From Rhizophagus clarus (Eukaryota > Glomeromycota > Glomeromycetes > Glomerales > Glomeraceae), in the NCBI GenBank assembly GCA_015698045.1, contig BLAL01000206.1, positions 124,001 through 188,000 on the forward strand: a stretch of 64,000 nt of DNA. Direction: 5' to 3'. Below are positions 1-11,285 of the stretch, in pieces. The notes below the pieces were generated by a model. That model was not told the DNA's origin, searched no databases, and saw nothing but the letters and a program-made list of their open reading frames with translations. The position numbers were made by a program, and so were the translations under genes. Positions within the stretch are counted from its first letter, which is position 1. Each line of letters begins with the position of its first letter.

Positions 1-475
1 TTTTTCTTTTTCTTTGTTTAATTTAGATCATTTTTTTATTAATTCTTTTGATTTTATTTCTTCTTTTATCAGGAATAATATTAAATACATAGATTATTAT
101 ACTTATAGGGTTACATAATAGTTCGAACTAATTTTCACTAGTATAGTACATTTTAGCTTTTAGCTACTAGGTAAAAATATAATTTATTTTTCTTTTCTTT
201 TTTGGGGGGTTATCATGTTTCGAAGGCATTCGTGGGGGATGGATCGTTACAGTTTTCTGCCTTAAGTGAAACCTGGGAATTAGTTCCAGCAGGGTCTCTC
301 GGTTTTAATCGAGTGTTAGTATCATAGTATAGTATAATTGTTTCTTAATTTCTTTTTGATTCATGTTACATGTACTTTTACTACAAACTTACCCTTGGGT
401 ATTTGATGTAATCTCATGTATTTTACATTATTTTGTCAATAAAACATAAAACATATAAAACTTTATAATCTTAGC
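1..475 (+). mobile_element. Retroelement 3' tail (LINE-like), no ORF
   Basis: A relatively G+C-rich stretch (about 205-330) with a stop-rich 3'-UTR look is followed by an AATAAA signal inside TTTGTCAATAAAACATAAAA (433-452) and a CATAAAA/ATATAAAAC-type simple tail. The same terminal motif ends the retroelement fragment at 15942-15990, where a gag-like coding remnant precedes it. I infer that both are 3' ends of related non-LTR elements transcribed on the plus strand. The body of this copy lies outside the window, so the family cannot be named. Confidence 0.4.
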
Positions 476-501
476 CTGATGTTTCCTCAAAATCGCCGAT
501 T

Positions 502-735
502 ATGCCTGAGATGCGACTGTCTAAAGCTGATACAAAATTGATCAATGTAAATATGGAAAATACTATTGATGATACAACCATACCACCACAACCTTCTGGT
601 AGTAGTAATACTACACCAAATGATAAGAAGAAAAAGAAGGCTATGAATAAATTGATAGAAAAAATATATGTTGATACTAACATTCTTGATGACAAAGTTC
701 ATAACATTAGGGATATCTTCGTGTATATCCAGTAA
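502..735 (+). CDS. Short uncertain ORF, possible first exon
   Basis: A 77-codon reading frame that is hydrophilic, with an Asn/Thr/Pro-rich middle and a KKKKK run near residue 45. It starts 27 bases after the retroelement tail. A strong donor-like GTAAGA overlaps the last codons near 732, so it could be the first exon of a spliced gene, but no convincing continuation is visible downstream. I do not recognise it, and it may be chance coding in a less A+T-rich patch. Confidence 0.2.
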   Translation: MPEMRLSKADTKLINVNMENTIDDTTIPPQPSGSSNTTPNDKKKKKAMNKLIEKIYVDTNILDDKVHNIRDIFVYIQ

Positions 736-1530
736 GAAAATTACATACTGAAAATATACTGAAAATAATCTGAATTTTAAGAATATTTAACTATAAAATT
801 ATGTATGTTATAAGTATAAATTAAATATAATTTTAGAATATTTTATGTAAGATATTTATATCCATAAATAATGCTAAAATTATATTTGAAAATACTGCAT
901 TTAATATGTAAAAAGTTCATAAAATATCCTTAAATTTTGCCTCTTTAAGTATATTTTAAGTGTAAAATTATGTCATTAATTTCTACTTAATTTCAGGATA
1001 AATTTTATTTTGTATTATTATATATATTCATCATTATTTAAGAATATTTAAAGCCCATTTTCAGTATATTATAAAATTGTAATTTGCATATATTTCAATA
1101 ATATTTCAATTAGAAATAACATATATTTTCAGTAGTTTTAAAGGTCATTTTAGTTCAAATATAATAATATTTTATGTATCTTTTAATTAGAAATAGCATA
1201 CATTTTTACTTACATTAAAGGTTATTTCAATTACATTTTTACATTTGATAAAATATTGATTTAACAATATTTTTAGTATATAAATACAATATTGATATGG
1301 TTTGATTTTATTTCAATAATAATTCATGTACATTTTAAAGGCTACGCTAATAACTAATGAATACAAATAATTTCTATGTATAGTAAAATGATTAATTTCA
1401 TATTTCTGAAACTATATAATATAAAACGAAAATAAATCAGAAATAAAATAAATAAAGAAAAGATACAGTTGAAAAAACTTATTTTTCATACCTATTACAC
1501 AATAACTCGAGACCCATTTAATTTAATGTA
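736..1530. other. A+T-rich stretch without a gene
   Basis: Dominated by variants of an ATATTTTAAGTATAAAATTA-like motif recurring on both strands. No reading frame or splice chain could be supported. Similar ATATTTTAA-type wording recurs at 14.6-14.9 kb, so this may be an old repeat. Confidence 0.5.
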
Positions 1531-1698
1531 CACAGGTGGTCTTAATAAATTGGACTCGTCCATTCCAACAGAAAAATCTGATATATCGAGAAATCTGACA
1601 TATCAAGAACAAGTACTATAATAATCCGTTCCAGACTCGACTCTGATATATCAAAGCTTCTGGTTTATCGAAGATCCAATTTATCAAGACTACCTGTG
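1531..1698. mobile_element. MITE with 27-base inverted ends, pogo/Tc1-like
   Basis: The element begins CACAGGTGGTCTTAATAAAT and ends with the near-perfect reverse complement (ATTTATCAAGACTACCTGTG), leaving TA on each side (1529-1530 and 1699-1700). The inner 'GATATATC...CTTCGATAAA' wording resembles pogo/Tigger-type Tc1-mariner ends. At 168 bases it has no coding capacity and would depend on a transposase elsewhere. The TA duplication and inverted ends are seen directly; the pogo assignment is inference from end-sequence style. Confidence 0.75.
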
Positions 1699-1700
1699 TA

Positions 1701-2536
1701 CATGTTAAAGAGGGGAAAAAGGTATATTAGTAATTTAGTTATTTGATTTTAAATCCAATATAATAAAGTTTGATGCATACCTGTTTAATAAACAATAATT
1801 TTTAAGTAAAAAAATACTTACACACGTTTACAGTTAACACCTCGACATGGCTACATTAAAATAGAAAAAATAAAAGAATCAGTTAATATTAATTTCAACA
1901 ATAACTAACTATTGGATTTGAGAATATATTATAATTTTATGTTGTAATACATATTAATAAGCCTCAACCATATCCTTAAGAAAATAAATAACCCACCTTC
2001 CTGACGTAATTAATTAAACTTTCACAATCGGCTCAGTCAATTAAATAATGATAATTTTCTTCTTCCCAGGCTTTGGCTAGTTTTTCCGCTATAATTGATA
2101 TTGTAGTAGAAAATTTATGTATTCATACTGTCTTTCTCTGTGATAAAGTCAACTTCTCCTCTAGTAGGGTTAATTAAGACTTTCCCATTCCAGAAATTCA
2201 GGTTTTGTATCATGTATCCTTTGCTTCTGGTAAAATATTTTTTTCGTCAGTCAGTTTATGAATAACATAATAACATAGATAACATAGACTTGTTACCATT
2301 ATTTATTAGGAAGGAGAAATTAAAATAAAAAAAAACAAAGTAAAAAAATCTATAGCTTATAATAGCTATTTCATCATCGCTTATCCGTGTTTAGCTATTT
2401 TTAGATACAAATAAAGTTAATGGATTAATCTTATTCGTGTTTAGCTATTTTTAGAAATTAAGCAATATACAACAAATATTCTTAATTATTCAGACCATAA
2501 TAAAGTTTTATTATAAGTGCGAACTGCTGCAAAAAA
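1701..2536. other. No gene seen between MITE and Tnp2 relic
   Basis: A+T-rich sequence with no supportable ORF. A short direct repeat (TTATCCGTGTTTAGCTATTT and TTATTCGTGTTTAGCTATTT) lies at about 2381-2455. The stretch may include the 3' end of the Tnp2-type element, but I could not find a matching inverted terminus. Confidence 0.4.
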
Positions 2537-5500
2537 TCAATGTCCAATATTTTCCCAATTAGAGTCATCAAATGCATTTTCTTTATCAATTATATAATAT
2601 CTATTATCTATTTTAGCAAAACCTATACAATGATCTAAACATCTTACATCGATAAATTCTTTTGATCTGAATTGAGTAAAATGTTTACATCCATATTCAT
2701 CTTCTACAATTTTTGATGTTAATTGTACATAGGCTAACATGTAAACCTGATGGTTGAATTCATGAACAAGATAATAATTTATGATTCCATATATATCTAC
2801 AATAGCGAGTTGAGGAGGCGCGTTGGGTCTGTGGGCAAGTTTATCTATTGTGCGTCTTATCTAAAATATTTATAAATAAAATATAAAATCAAAATTAAAT
2901 CAAAATAATAGCAATGATAGTAATCAAAGTTAAAAATTTTACCTGAGCATAGTAATTATTTCTTGCAATTGTATTATTTCTTTTTATACAACTACTACTA
3001 ATATATTGTCCATCCGAAGTTCTTAATCTTCCATATCTTACACCATAATTATTAACCTCCTAAAAAAAAAAATTATTTTGTTATTGTATGAATTTAAAAT
3101 ATTAAATAAAAGCTTTATATTACCATTTCTAAATCATTATTGTTTGTCCCTTCGTAAAATTTAATCAGATGTTTGTGTTCTTGGCTTGGCAAAGAATATT
3201 GTGTAGAAGGGGAATAAAATTCTTCTTCATACCCTTCAGTACTAAAGACCCGTTCCTTACTCCATTGTTTTAGCGGTTTTTCTTTGAAAATAGCTTTTGA
3301 GATAGAAAAAAATGGTAACATATAAAATTGCTGTAATAAAGTAAGCATATTTGCAAGGTTGCTATATGGCTTGATCTTTGATTTAATGAGTGGTTGTAAT
3401 ATACCACACACTCTCTCCATAGGAAACTGCCAATGGGTCCAACTAGGGCCACAATATTTAATAGAATCTGCTACATGTAACAGGTAATGAAAACTTATCT
3501 TACATGCTGCTAAACGTTGGCCATTGTTCTGATAATACTCTCTAAAATAATTAATCATTATTATAATTATTACATAATTATAAATTATAAAACAGAAATC
3601 ATTACCTTTCATAATAATCTGAAAATTTTTTAAGCAAAAGTTGTACATCATCAATTTGTTCTTCGGATATTTCAGGTTCTAAACAAAGCTTTACAGCCTT
3701 CACAAAGTATGCCCATCCTTGAAGATGTCTATTATGTAACGAAAAGTAAATTTTTTGTTTAGTTAAAAATTTAAAATGTATTAATTCAACTTTTACTTTT
3801 TATTAAAATACCTTTTATCCAGATATGCCTTTAGTAATGGTAATGAAAATAAAATTATCCAATTTCTCCATTCTACCGCTTTGTAACCATTATGATATTT
3901 AAATATGTTACGTGAAGGGTGACCAATTTCAATAGGCATATCTTTTTATACTTTTTCCATTTGTATGCCAATACTTTCCCACTGTGATTTTGATAACTCA
4001 TAATCATTAGACAATAATAGATTGTTATTAAAAAATTTTCCACTCCAATGTGCATACATTGATGATGCCACATTCTCGAAGAATAAATGCATTATGTCTG
4101 TTGGGAAAGACCACGGAAATAATAATGTTTTTAATTTCAACAATTCACTGGACCCCTTAATTCCTATATAGTAAAGTAATTAATACAGATTTGTAAGTGT
4201 ACTTTTTTCTCAAGAAAATCATACCTGTTTCTCTGATCATTTCATCTTTTCGATCTTTATTCATTTCTTCTGCAATTAATTTTCCCATATTGATCGTATC
4301 ATCATGATTTCTTATATTACAAAAAGCAGATGATGGATAGTATATGTGTTTATTTGATATGTGACAAGTCCCTTTTATCATACAAAAACGACAAGCTTTA
4401 TACGAATTGTGTCCAGAGAGGTTTAAGCTTTTGCTTAACGCTGGAACATCACCCATCCATGTTAATAAATGTGCGCGTAAAATAAAAGGTTCATTTGTTC
4501 GTCCGTCTATACACTGAATTCCTTCTATAATATTTAACAAAATAAAATTTCAATTATAGAAAAAATACATTTTATTAGATATTAAAATTAGCTTTACCTT
4601 CAAGTTCTTGTAATTCTTTTATAAGAGGACATAAAAAGGAATTAAAATGCTTTGGCGAACGGGGACCTGGTATTATCATTGTCACCAGTAGATTTTCTTT
4701 TTTTACACGAATAGAAGGATGAAGGTTATTATTTATTAATAAGATTACCCAGCAATCATCAGTCCGTTGTTCAAAGATCTGATATCCATCACATGTCCCA
4801 GATAGTGCGATATCCCGATCATCTTTAAAAAAATCCCTTTGTAGTAAATCCTTATATAACCTATTGAAAGAAACATATTTTTAATGGCCTTTTTTTTTAA
4901 AAAAAAAAAATTTACTTTATAGTAATTAAATTATACTCACAATCCGTCAAAGATATCAGCATATATTTCTTCCTCTCCTTTGTTTTGGAAATAAGTACTT
5001 CTATATTGTAATTCTTCGGCTCTTTCTTTATTCTTGTATTGAATTATTAGGCGTTGTTTTACCGAAAAAAAAAATGTTGTATTTACAGGTTTGCCATTAT
5101 CATCAAATCTGTTTTCAGCACAAATAGGGCAACTGGCTAAATTTTCATATGATGATGTAAATGCAATACAACTGTTTTTGCAAGTATCGTATCTATGAGG
5201 TTCAAAAGGAATTATGCTATTGATTTTTTTTTTTCAACTTATAGATTGTTAAATTAGAATTAACATTATCAAGTATTTTGTTGAATGCGATGTCAGATAT
5301 TGAATGGAGTACTTTTGTATGTAAAAGACGTAAACCTTGAATCAATTCATCTAAAATAAATAAATATTATTATTTATCAAAACTAAAATCAATAAACATA
5401 GAATTAACTGTACCATCGTTTATGTTTGTCATTTCAGATTCCTCAAATTCTTTATCATCATCTGTTAATTCATCATTCTCTTCAGAAATATATGCACTTG

Positions 5501-6096
5501 TTTTTGAACAATCACTTTCAGTTTCTATGTCTCCTTTATCATCATCTTCATCACAATCTTTATTATCAAGACTTTGCCTATCACTATTCTTATCGTAATC
5601 TTCGTTATTAGGAATTGGATTACCATTATAATAATCTTCGTTGTCAAGAAATGGCTCATCGCTATCGTAATCGTCATAATCTTCTGATCTGCAATTAACA
5701 TGACTTTGATGATTATTAAAGTATTATTATAACAATAATGTTTTAATAAAGTAAAATTTACTTTTTGTTATAAACAATGAAATAATTACCTTTTAGGTAT
5801 GTCTTTTAAAATTAAAGGAACATGATCGTTATTTGAAACATTGCTTTCTGAACTTGTATCTGATTTATCGATTCATCGTCTTCGAACTTTCTTTTTTCAG
5901 CTGCGTTACAACTTGAAATTGATTCACTATCGCTTTTTGTTTCTGATCCGCCTTCTGCTTCATATCCATTGATTTTTTCAATATTTGCTTTTTCTCTTTT
6001 TTGATGTTTTTTAAAAGTTTTTTTAGTAGACAACCACTTTCCGTTACCATCTTTAGAATTTATTTTACAAATACGACAAGAACAAAAAAATGGCAT
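2537..6096 (-). pseudogene. Ten-exon Tnp2 / CACTA-like transposase pseudogene
   Basis: I traced ten exons on the minus strand with matching phases: 5790-6096, 5414-5688, 4941-5350, 4598-4860, 4225-4524, 3812-4163, 3606-3728, 3124-3541, 2943-3059 and 2537-2860, about 963 codons. Tnp2/Transposase_21 (Plavaka-like CACTA) landmarks appear in order: an N-terminal CxxC pair, an acidic linker, CPIC, DVPALSKSLNLSGHNS then CRFC, FPTDIMHLFFENV and GPSWTHWQFPMERVCG. Three lesions break it: a one-base shift near 5860 in exon 1, an 11-A tract at 5224-5234 that shifts exon 3, and an in-frame TAA at 3946-3948 in exon 6. All splice sites are intact, so decay is recent. The two shifts could be assembly errors; the TAA is less easily explained that way. 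Confidence 0.85.
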
Positions 6097-6290
6097 ATTA
6101 AAATGTGATAGAATTTATAAGTAACAAGAGCTATTTTTATAAACAATCACATATTGTATTACATGATTGTATTACAATTTACGAGAGGTCGTGTTACAAG
6201 TAACTCTTCACAACATACAGATATAGAGATTGTGTATCGTAAATCATCTTTCTAGAGATAATATAATAATGACAATGATATTCGACGGTT

Positions 6291-6404
6291 CCATAATAAT
6301 TATTCAAAGCCATACTGATTGTATTATGAGCAACGGTTCATATAAAGCCATAATAATTATTCAAAGCCATACTGATTGTATTATGAGCAACGGTTCATAC
6401 AAAG
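6291..6404. repeat. 57-base tandem duplication
   Basis: The unit beginning CCATAATAATTATTCAAAGC occurs at 6291 and again at 6348 with one difference, followed by a diverged partial third copy to about 6440. It lies just upstream of the Tnp2-type pseudogene start and could be subterminal repeat of that element. Confidence 0.8.
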
Positions 6405-6581
6405 CCATACTAATTGTCAAAGAGATTGTGTTATGAGCAACGGTCGTATTGATGACCGATAAAATTGAATCATTTTATTTTATGTATTGTTATCAATGAA
6501 ATTGATTTAACCGTGTTAATACTGACAAGAATGTAGTCATTAATAATTTCATAATTGTAATTTTCATAATAATTTTTTCTT

Positions 6582-6948
6582 ATGACACCAACACTTGGGT
6601 CATCCCACAGTGAAATGCAAAAGTTATCTAACAAAATATTTAAAGGTATAAACGCCCTCTCACCAATTGTTCGCAAGGCTTTCCTTCAGTCAGAACCCAA
6701 GAATAAAGTTATATCGGTTATTAGACCTGTGGCATCAAAGCCTGAGGTCACCGAAGGAGACCAGTATCAAGCATGGGTTCAGTTCCACTTGTTAATGAGT
6801 TACGCCAAGAACAGCTACTATCTCACTTACATACCATAAATCTCCCGTTAAAGAAGTTTTTGGAGAGGCACTTTATCAGACCATCAGGGCAGAAAATGAG
6901 TCGAATACTATAAATGGTATTTCGCGATCAATAAAAAATAAAAAATAA
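6582..6948 (+). pseudogene. Frameshifted coding relic, family unknown
   Basis: Coding-like sequence runs from an ATG at 6582. Frame 1 reads to about 6760, a second frame carries a VPLVNELRQEQLLSHLHTIN-like segment (about 6780-6845), and a third continues to a stop at 6946-6948. Smooth continuation across frames with compatible composition suggests one gene fragment with two small indels. I do not recognise the protein. It lies directly upstream of the TATA box of the next gene. Confidence 0.35.
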
Positions 6949-6995
6949 ATTGATTGACAAACAACGCGTCAGTCGCGTCACGTTTAAGTATAAAG

Positions 6996-7004
6996 TATAA
7001 ATAC
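6996..7004 (+). promoter_or_regulatory. TATA box TATAAATAC
   Basis: TATAAATAC lies 48 bases upstream of the ATG at 7053. The same nonamer precedes the genes at 8394 and 10771. Confidence 0.55.
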
Positions 7005-7052
7005 ACGCTATCTCATCATTTCTTTACGCACTTTTTTTAATTTTTAAAAAAA

Positions 7053-7963
7053 ATGGAACAAATACCTTCTGAAATCAATACCGAGGTATAAGAGCAAAAA
7101 TATAAAAATATTTTTAATAATCTATAATCGAAAATTCTTACTTTGTTACTTTGGTATTTTAATATTATAGCTCAGGCTCATATATAAACCTACGAGTAAA
7201 TATAACTTACAAGACACAATAGGCTTGAAATACGAAAAACAACGCTGGCTTGCTTATTTGGTAACTATTTATTAATTTTTAATAAGAAGAATAAAAATTG
7301 TTTTTTTAATAGTTAATTTTTGTAATAGGAGATAATGCGAGAATGTCTTTATGAAAAGAACGTAGATTTTAACGTTAATTATAAGAGTCAAAAGCATGTG
7401 ATAACTGCACAAATTGTTCGTTCTGTAAATATTAAATTTTAATTCTCATCATTTCTTTTTTTTTTTTTAAAAGTATACTAAAAATTATTATATTATAGTT
7501 TAAAAAAAAGGCTCCTGACTTCCCTGTAACCGCAGGTGACTGGGCTGTAAAGGAAATGCTTGTTAGCACAATTCAAAATAAGCGTAAGTTATAATAACTT
7601 TATTTATAACTAGTGGGTTTATAGTAGAGATTAATTATTTCATTTTATTTTATAATAGGTTATTATCTAAAAAAAAAGAAAAATGAATTAGAAAATAATT
7701 TAAGAGTTCCACCACGAAATTCTCCAGCATTACAGGACCGTTCTCTACCACCCCCTCAAGCACAACAAGATCCTCCTTCTCCAGTTGAGCCTCCTTCTCC
7801 AGTTGAGCCTCCTCCTCCAGTTGAGCCTCCAGAACCACGTACTGATGAAGAACAAGTTCCAATTAATCCTCCAAAAAGGGTCTGGAAACAACGTGAAAAT
7901 GACAAAGAGAATCAGAATAATGTTCCTAAAAAAAGAGGAAGAAAAGCAAAATCAAATAAATAA
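7053..7963 (+). CDS. Five-exon gene, Pro-repeat protein with basic tail
   Basis: Exons 7053-7085, 7171-7260, 7329-7424, 7499-7583 and 7659-7963 join in frame across four GT...AG introns (68-85 bases) to give 202 residues; no single long ORF shows this gene. Residues 1-110 form a hydrophilic, mostly helical region with conserved-looking Trp (QRWLAYL, AGDWAVKEML). Then comes a proline-rich linker with three near-identical PPSPVEP-type repeats (about residues 140-160), and the protein ends in a basic AT-hook-like KKRGRKAK. Clean splice sites and a TATA box argue for a live gene. A nuclear, DNA-binding role is plausible from the tail only. The family is unknown to me. Confidence 0.75.
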
Positions 7964-8350
7964 ACTTAATCTCGGAGATGTCAATTTCTTCGTTCTTGTA
8001 GTATAAAACGAATTATACATAGTTTTGACTTAATTAGTTCAATAAAGTTATGTATTAGAGATATAAACTATTGATTAATTCATCTTAAGGTTGAATGAAA
8101 ACTATTGTTCGTGTTACTTAATTATTTTAATGATTTTCATTTCATTCGAATTACAGTAATAAAAAATTACTTCCGTATAAATAAATTGAATTGTGCAACG
8201 CGTAAATTTGTCCACGCCTCATTTATGCTTGGATTGGATGTTCAATCACTAAATAAAGTAATATCATATAAAATAATCTACACACTATAAATTACTTTGA
8301 TAAGAAATTTTACACATTTAATCTTTGTTCTAAAAAATCGCTTTAAATCT
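7964..8350. other. Intergenic, no gene seen
   Basis: A+T-rich spacer between two short genes. An open frame at 8105-8290 has poor composition, no promoter of its own, and overlaps the upstream region of the next gene, so I do not call it. Confidence 0.5.
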
Positions 8351-8359
8351 TATAAATAC
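8351..8359 (+). promoter_or_regulatory. TATA box TATAAATAC
   Basis: Lies 35 bases before the ATG at 8394; identical to the boxes at 6996 and 10608. The short distance implies a very short 5' leader. Confidence 0.5.
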
Positions 8360-8393
8360 TTTTCCCTTCAATTATGATAACTTACAGTTGAAA

Positions 8394-8887
8394 ATGGTTC
8401 ACAAAAGAAGTCAAAATAAATTACAAGAACGAAAAAATAAATCCTTTTCAAATAATAAAAGAAAAAGAGATAAGGTGAGTGAACACTTTAGAACCGCCTA
8501 GAGTGGTTACTAGGTTCGCCCGTAGTTTTTCAGATCTTTTAGATAGCTTTTTTTATTTTTTTTCTTCTTATATCTTTTATTTTTTTGTTTATCTTTTTTT
8601 GGAGGGTTTAATAAAGGATGAAGTATATAATTGTATTCGGTTGTTATCTGGTTTCTAATTAAAAAATTGGTTTAGGTCAACTCTTTAAATGAAACAATTG
8701 AAAATAAAGATAAAGGTAAAGGTAATTATAAATTATAATTGTATAAATAATATCAATTACTAACATTTATTTAGAAATTACACAATTAAAACGGCAAAAA
8801 ATATTTGCCGTTGAATTATATCAACAAAAATTAAACCAAATAATAGAAATAGAAAATAAATTAGAAAAACAAATGTATAGAAAATGA
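8394..8887 (+). CDS. Three-exon small basic coiled-coil protein
   Basis: Exons 8394-8474, 8676-8715 and 8775-8887 join in frame (introns 201 and 59 bases, GTGAGT/GTAAAG donors, TTTAG acceptors) into 77 residues. Exon 1 is strongly basic (MVHKRSQNKLQERKNK, then NNKRKRDK), like a nuclear localisation or DNA-contacting arm. Exons 2-3 form a continuous charged coiled coil (about residues 28-74). The arrangement resembles a bZIP, but the canonical N-x7-R basic-region signature is not clear. It is one of three short basic/coiled-coil reading frames within 3 kb. Function unknown. Confidence 0.65.
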
Positions 8888-9499
8888 ATTTTGTAAATAA
8901 ATTTTGTCAATAAATTATATGTCATTATAATTCGGTTCTCCCAACTATTCTATTCATCACTTCCGATTTAATTACATTTTTACAAGATTCCAAACGTTTT
9001 GTCACTACTAGAAAGCAAGAATTTTACGTAAGAACATGCGAGACAAGTTTTGTGAGAAAAAAATCATTTTTACACGAGAAAAAATTCTCAGGACAATCCT
9101 AACTGTTACACTGAAGATCTGCTACTATCAATCAAATTTTACGTATTACTACGATCTTTGAATTTTTGAAGTTTATTAAATATTTGTATAATTTGTAATT
9201 AGACAAATTTTACTAAAATACTATAATGCTAAATTCTGTTGGTTTATCTATATAAAATACGGTACTGACAAAAAGTAAATTTTACTCTTAGTTTAATATA
9301 ATTTAACAAACAGATCGTGTATTTGCTAAAATCCTTCTTTTTACATGTATTTTCTCACGCAGATTTTTCTATATTTATACAATCCAATTACGCAAAAGTT
9401 ATTTTTTCTTTACGACAAAGAAATTATTTTAAGTTTTCGTAACGTCTAAAACTATGGCTAGCTTTTGATACTCTCTTTAGGTAAGTTTGCGCTAAGATG

Positions 9500-9800
9500 G
9501 AGAGACCCGCTTGGTCCCAAATTTTTTTCCCTCAACAGATTGCATAAAGGAATTGGAAAAAAAGGTGCAGGAACTTCAAGAGCAAGTGGATGGTATGGAT
9601 CGGGATTAAAAGGATAACTAGAGAGAATTGCTGCGGGTATATAATGAATTAAAGAAGACAGAGAGGAAGTAAGTAATCAACTTTTTTGCTAATAAGGTTC
9701 CTTAAATTAATATAATTTTTGACATTTATTTTATTAGAATTACTCGTTTAAAAGCAGAAAGGTAGGAAAGGATTGAAGAAGGTCAAGGAGAAAATAAATT
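9500..9800 (+). pseudogene. Decayed coiled-coil gene relic
   Basis: After a CCCTCAACAG acceptor-like site (about 9539) a strongly coiled-coil frame reads CIKELEKKVQELQEQVDG, hits TAA and TAG stops near 9607-9622, continues as a Leu/Lys/Glu heptad stretch to a GTAAGT donor (about 9670), and resumes after TTATTAG with ITRLKAER before another TAG. The intron-exon borders look real while the frame carries three stops. It resembles its neighbours at 8394 and 10771 in style and may be a dead paralogue, though I cannot align them by eye. Confidence 0.45.
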
Positions 9801-9959
9801 TTTGTAATAATATTATTTATATTTCTAATATATTTTTTCATATATATGTGTTACAAATTGTTTATTATCGTTGTTATAAGTTGGTAAATATTGATGTGCT
9901 TGGTAAACTAGTTTTAAAAATGAAGGATAAAGTATTGTCAAATCTAGCGCAAGAATAGT

Positions 9960-10600
9960 GACAATACAAAGAGCAATGACAATACAAAGAGCAATAAAAT
10001 TACAGGTATTGCGAATAAAGTGACTACACTAAGATACAAATGTACTCGCCTACTTTTTAGATCTTTAATCCCTAAACAGAAAAAAAGAAAAACCTAAAGA
10101 AAAAGAAATAAAAAGAAATAACGAACTACTATCTAATAAATAAATCGACATAATGAAGTAAATAAATTTGAAAAAGGATAATCAAAAATATTATAAAAAA
10201 CAAATCTATTAATGCTCCTATGATAGTCGTGAAGGTAGTTGCTGGAGGTCCATCTGGGTTAAAGTGAAGTCAAAATCTAATGTTTGTGTTAACCAATTAG
10301 ATAGTCTAGAGCGATTGATTCGATCGGGAATTTCTCTTTGGAAGATCGTGTAAAAATTCAAAAAGCTTTAAACTTGGAAAAGATAGAATGTACTAAGCCA
10401 CAAATTGATTAGATTTCTGACTGATCCCGTGAATCATGCGTCATCAGTTTAATAATTTTCACTACACTCTCTTATCACACCACCCGCTATAATATAAAAA
10501 TGATACAACTTATGAACGAGGTCTACATGGTGAATTTATTACCCTATCCGAAAACATGGGAAAAAGTCTACCTATAGATATCTCCTTCGTAAGAGGGAGT
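9960..10600. other. Intergenic, no gene seen
   Basis: Mixed sequence with a short direct repeat GACAATACAAAGAGCAAT (9960-9993). No supportable frame. Confidence 0.4.
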
Positions 10601-10607
10601 ATAAATA

Positions 10608-10616
10608 CTGGAGAAA
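10608..10616 (+). promoter_or_regulatory. TATA box TATAAATAC
   Basis: Within GGGAGTATAAATACTGG, about 155 bases upstream of the ATG at 10771; same nonamer as at 6996 and 8351. Confidence 0.5.
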
Positions 10617-10770
10617 AAGAAGAAATAATCATATGTTTATTTATATTGAAATGTTGAATTGTGGGATTTATAATTAACGTTTATGGAAATCTTTCACATT
10701 TTTTTTTTATCATATAAAAAAAAGTTTTTCTTAGCTGAATCATCTTATATTTCGTTTCTGTCTTTCTGAT

Positions 10771-11285
10771 ATGGGTAAACCTTCAAAAGCATCCCGAAGA
10801 AATGGAATCACTCGCCTACGACAACGACAAAAACTAAAGAAAATATCTTATATAAAACAAATAGAAACAAAGGAGGAGGAAATAGGCGACTTACAAATTG
10901 AAGTACAAAGACTCAAAAAATTTATTGAAGACGCTAGAGAAAAAGTAATTGATGAATTTATGAAATCTGAACGTGAAAAGCAAAATTTGTTGAAGTGGAT
11001 TAATTTCTATACTGAACAAATAAAAGATATGGAGAAAAAACAATATTTAAATAAATTGAAAACATATATAAATACGTCACAGTCATCTCCATCACAACAA
11101 TCACGATCATCACAGTTTCCACAACAATCACAAACACAACAGCCGTCATTTAAAAGTTTGGATGACTACTTTAAGTATGAAAAGGAACAAAAGGACAAGG
11201 TAAATTTTTTATTATTTAATTTTTGATAGATTTTTATTCATTCAATAAAATTCACATATAGGGAAGTAATATGAAATTCGACTAA
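10771..11285 (+). CDS. Basic coiled-coil protein, Gln/Ser-rich C-terminus
   Basis: Exon 1 is 10771-11199. A GTAAAT donor and an ATATAG acceptor at 11260-11261 let it splice to 11262-11285, giving 150 residues; without splicing the frame runs to 11226 (151 residues). Residues 1-28 are basic (SKASRRNGITRLRQRQK), residues 29-95 form a heptad coiled coil, and residues 96-130 are Ser/Gln-rich (SQSSPSQQSRSSQFPQQSQ) followed by an acidic/aromatic end. The basic-plus-zipper layout is bZIP-like, and NGITRLRQR fits N-x7-R, but the zipper starts two residues out of canonical register. I call it bZIP-like, not bZIP. A TATA box lies upstream. Confidence 0.7.

Noticed and set aside
10771-11285. Calling this a bona fide bZIP factor
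   Set aside because: The basic region fits N-x7-R loosely, but the zipper is two residues out of the canonical register, so only bZIP-like is justified.
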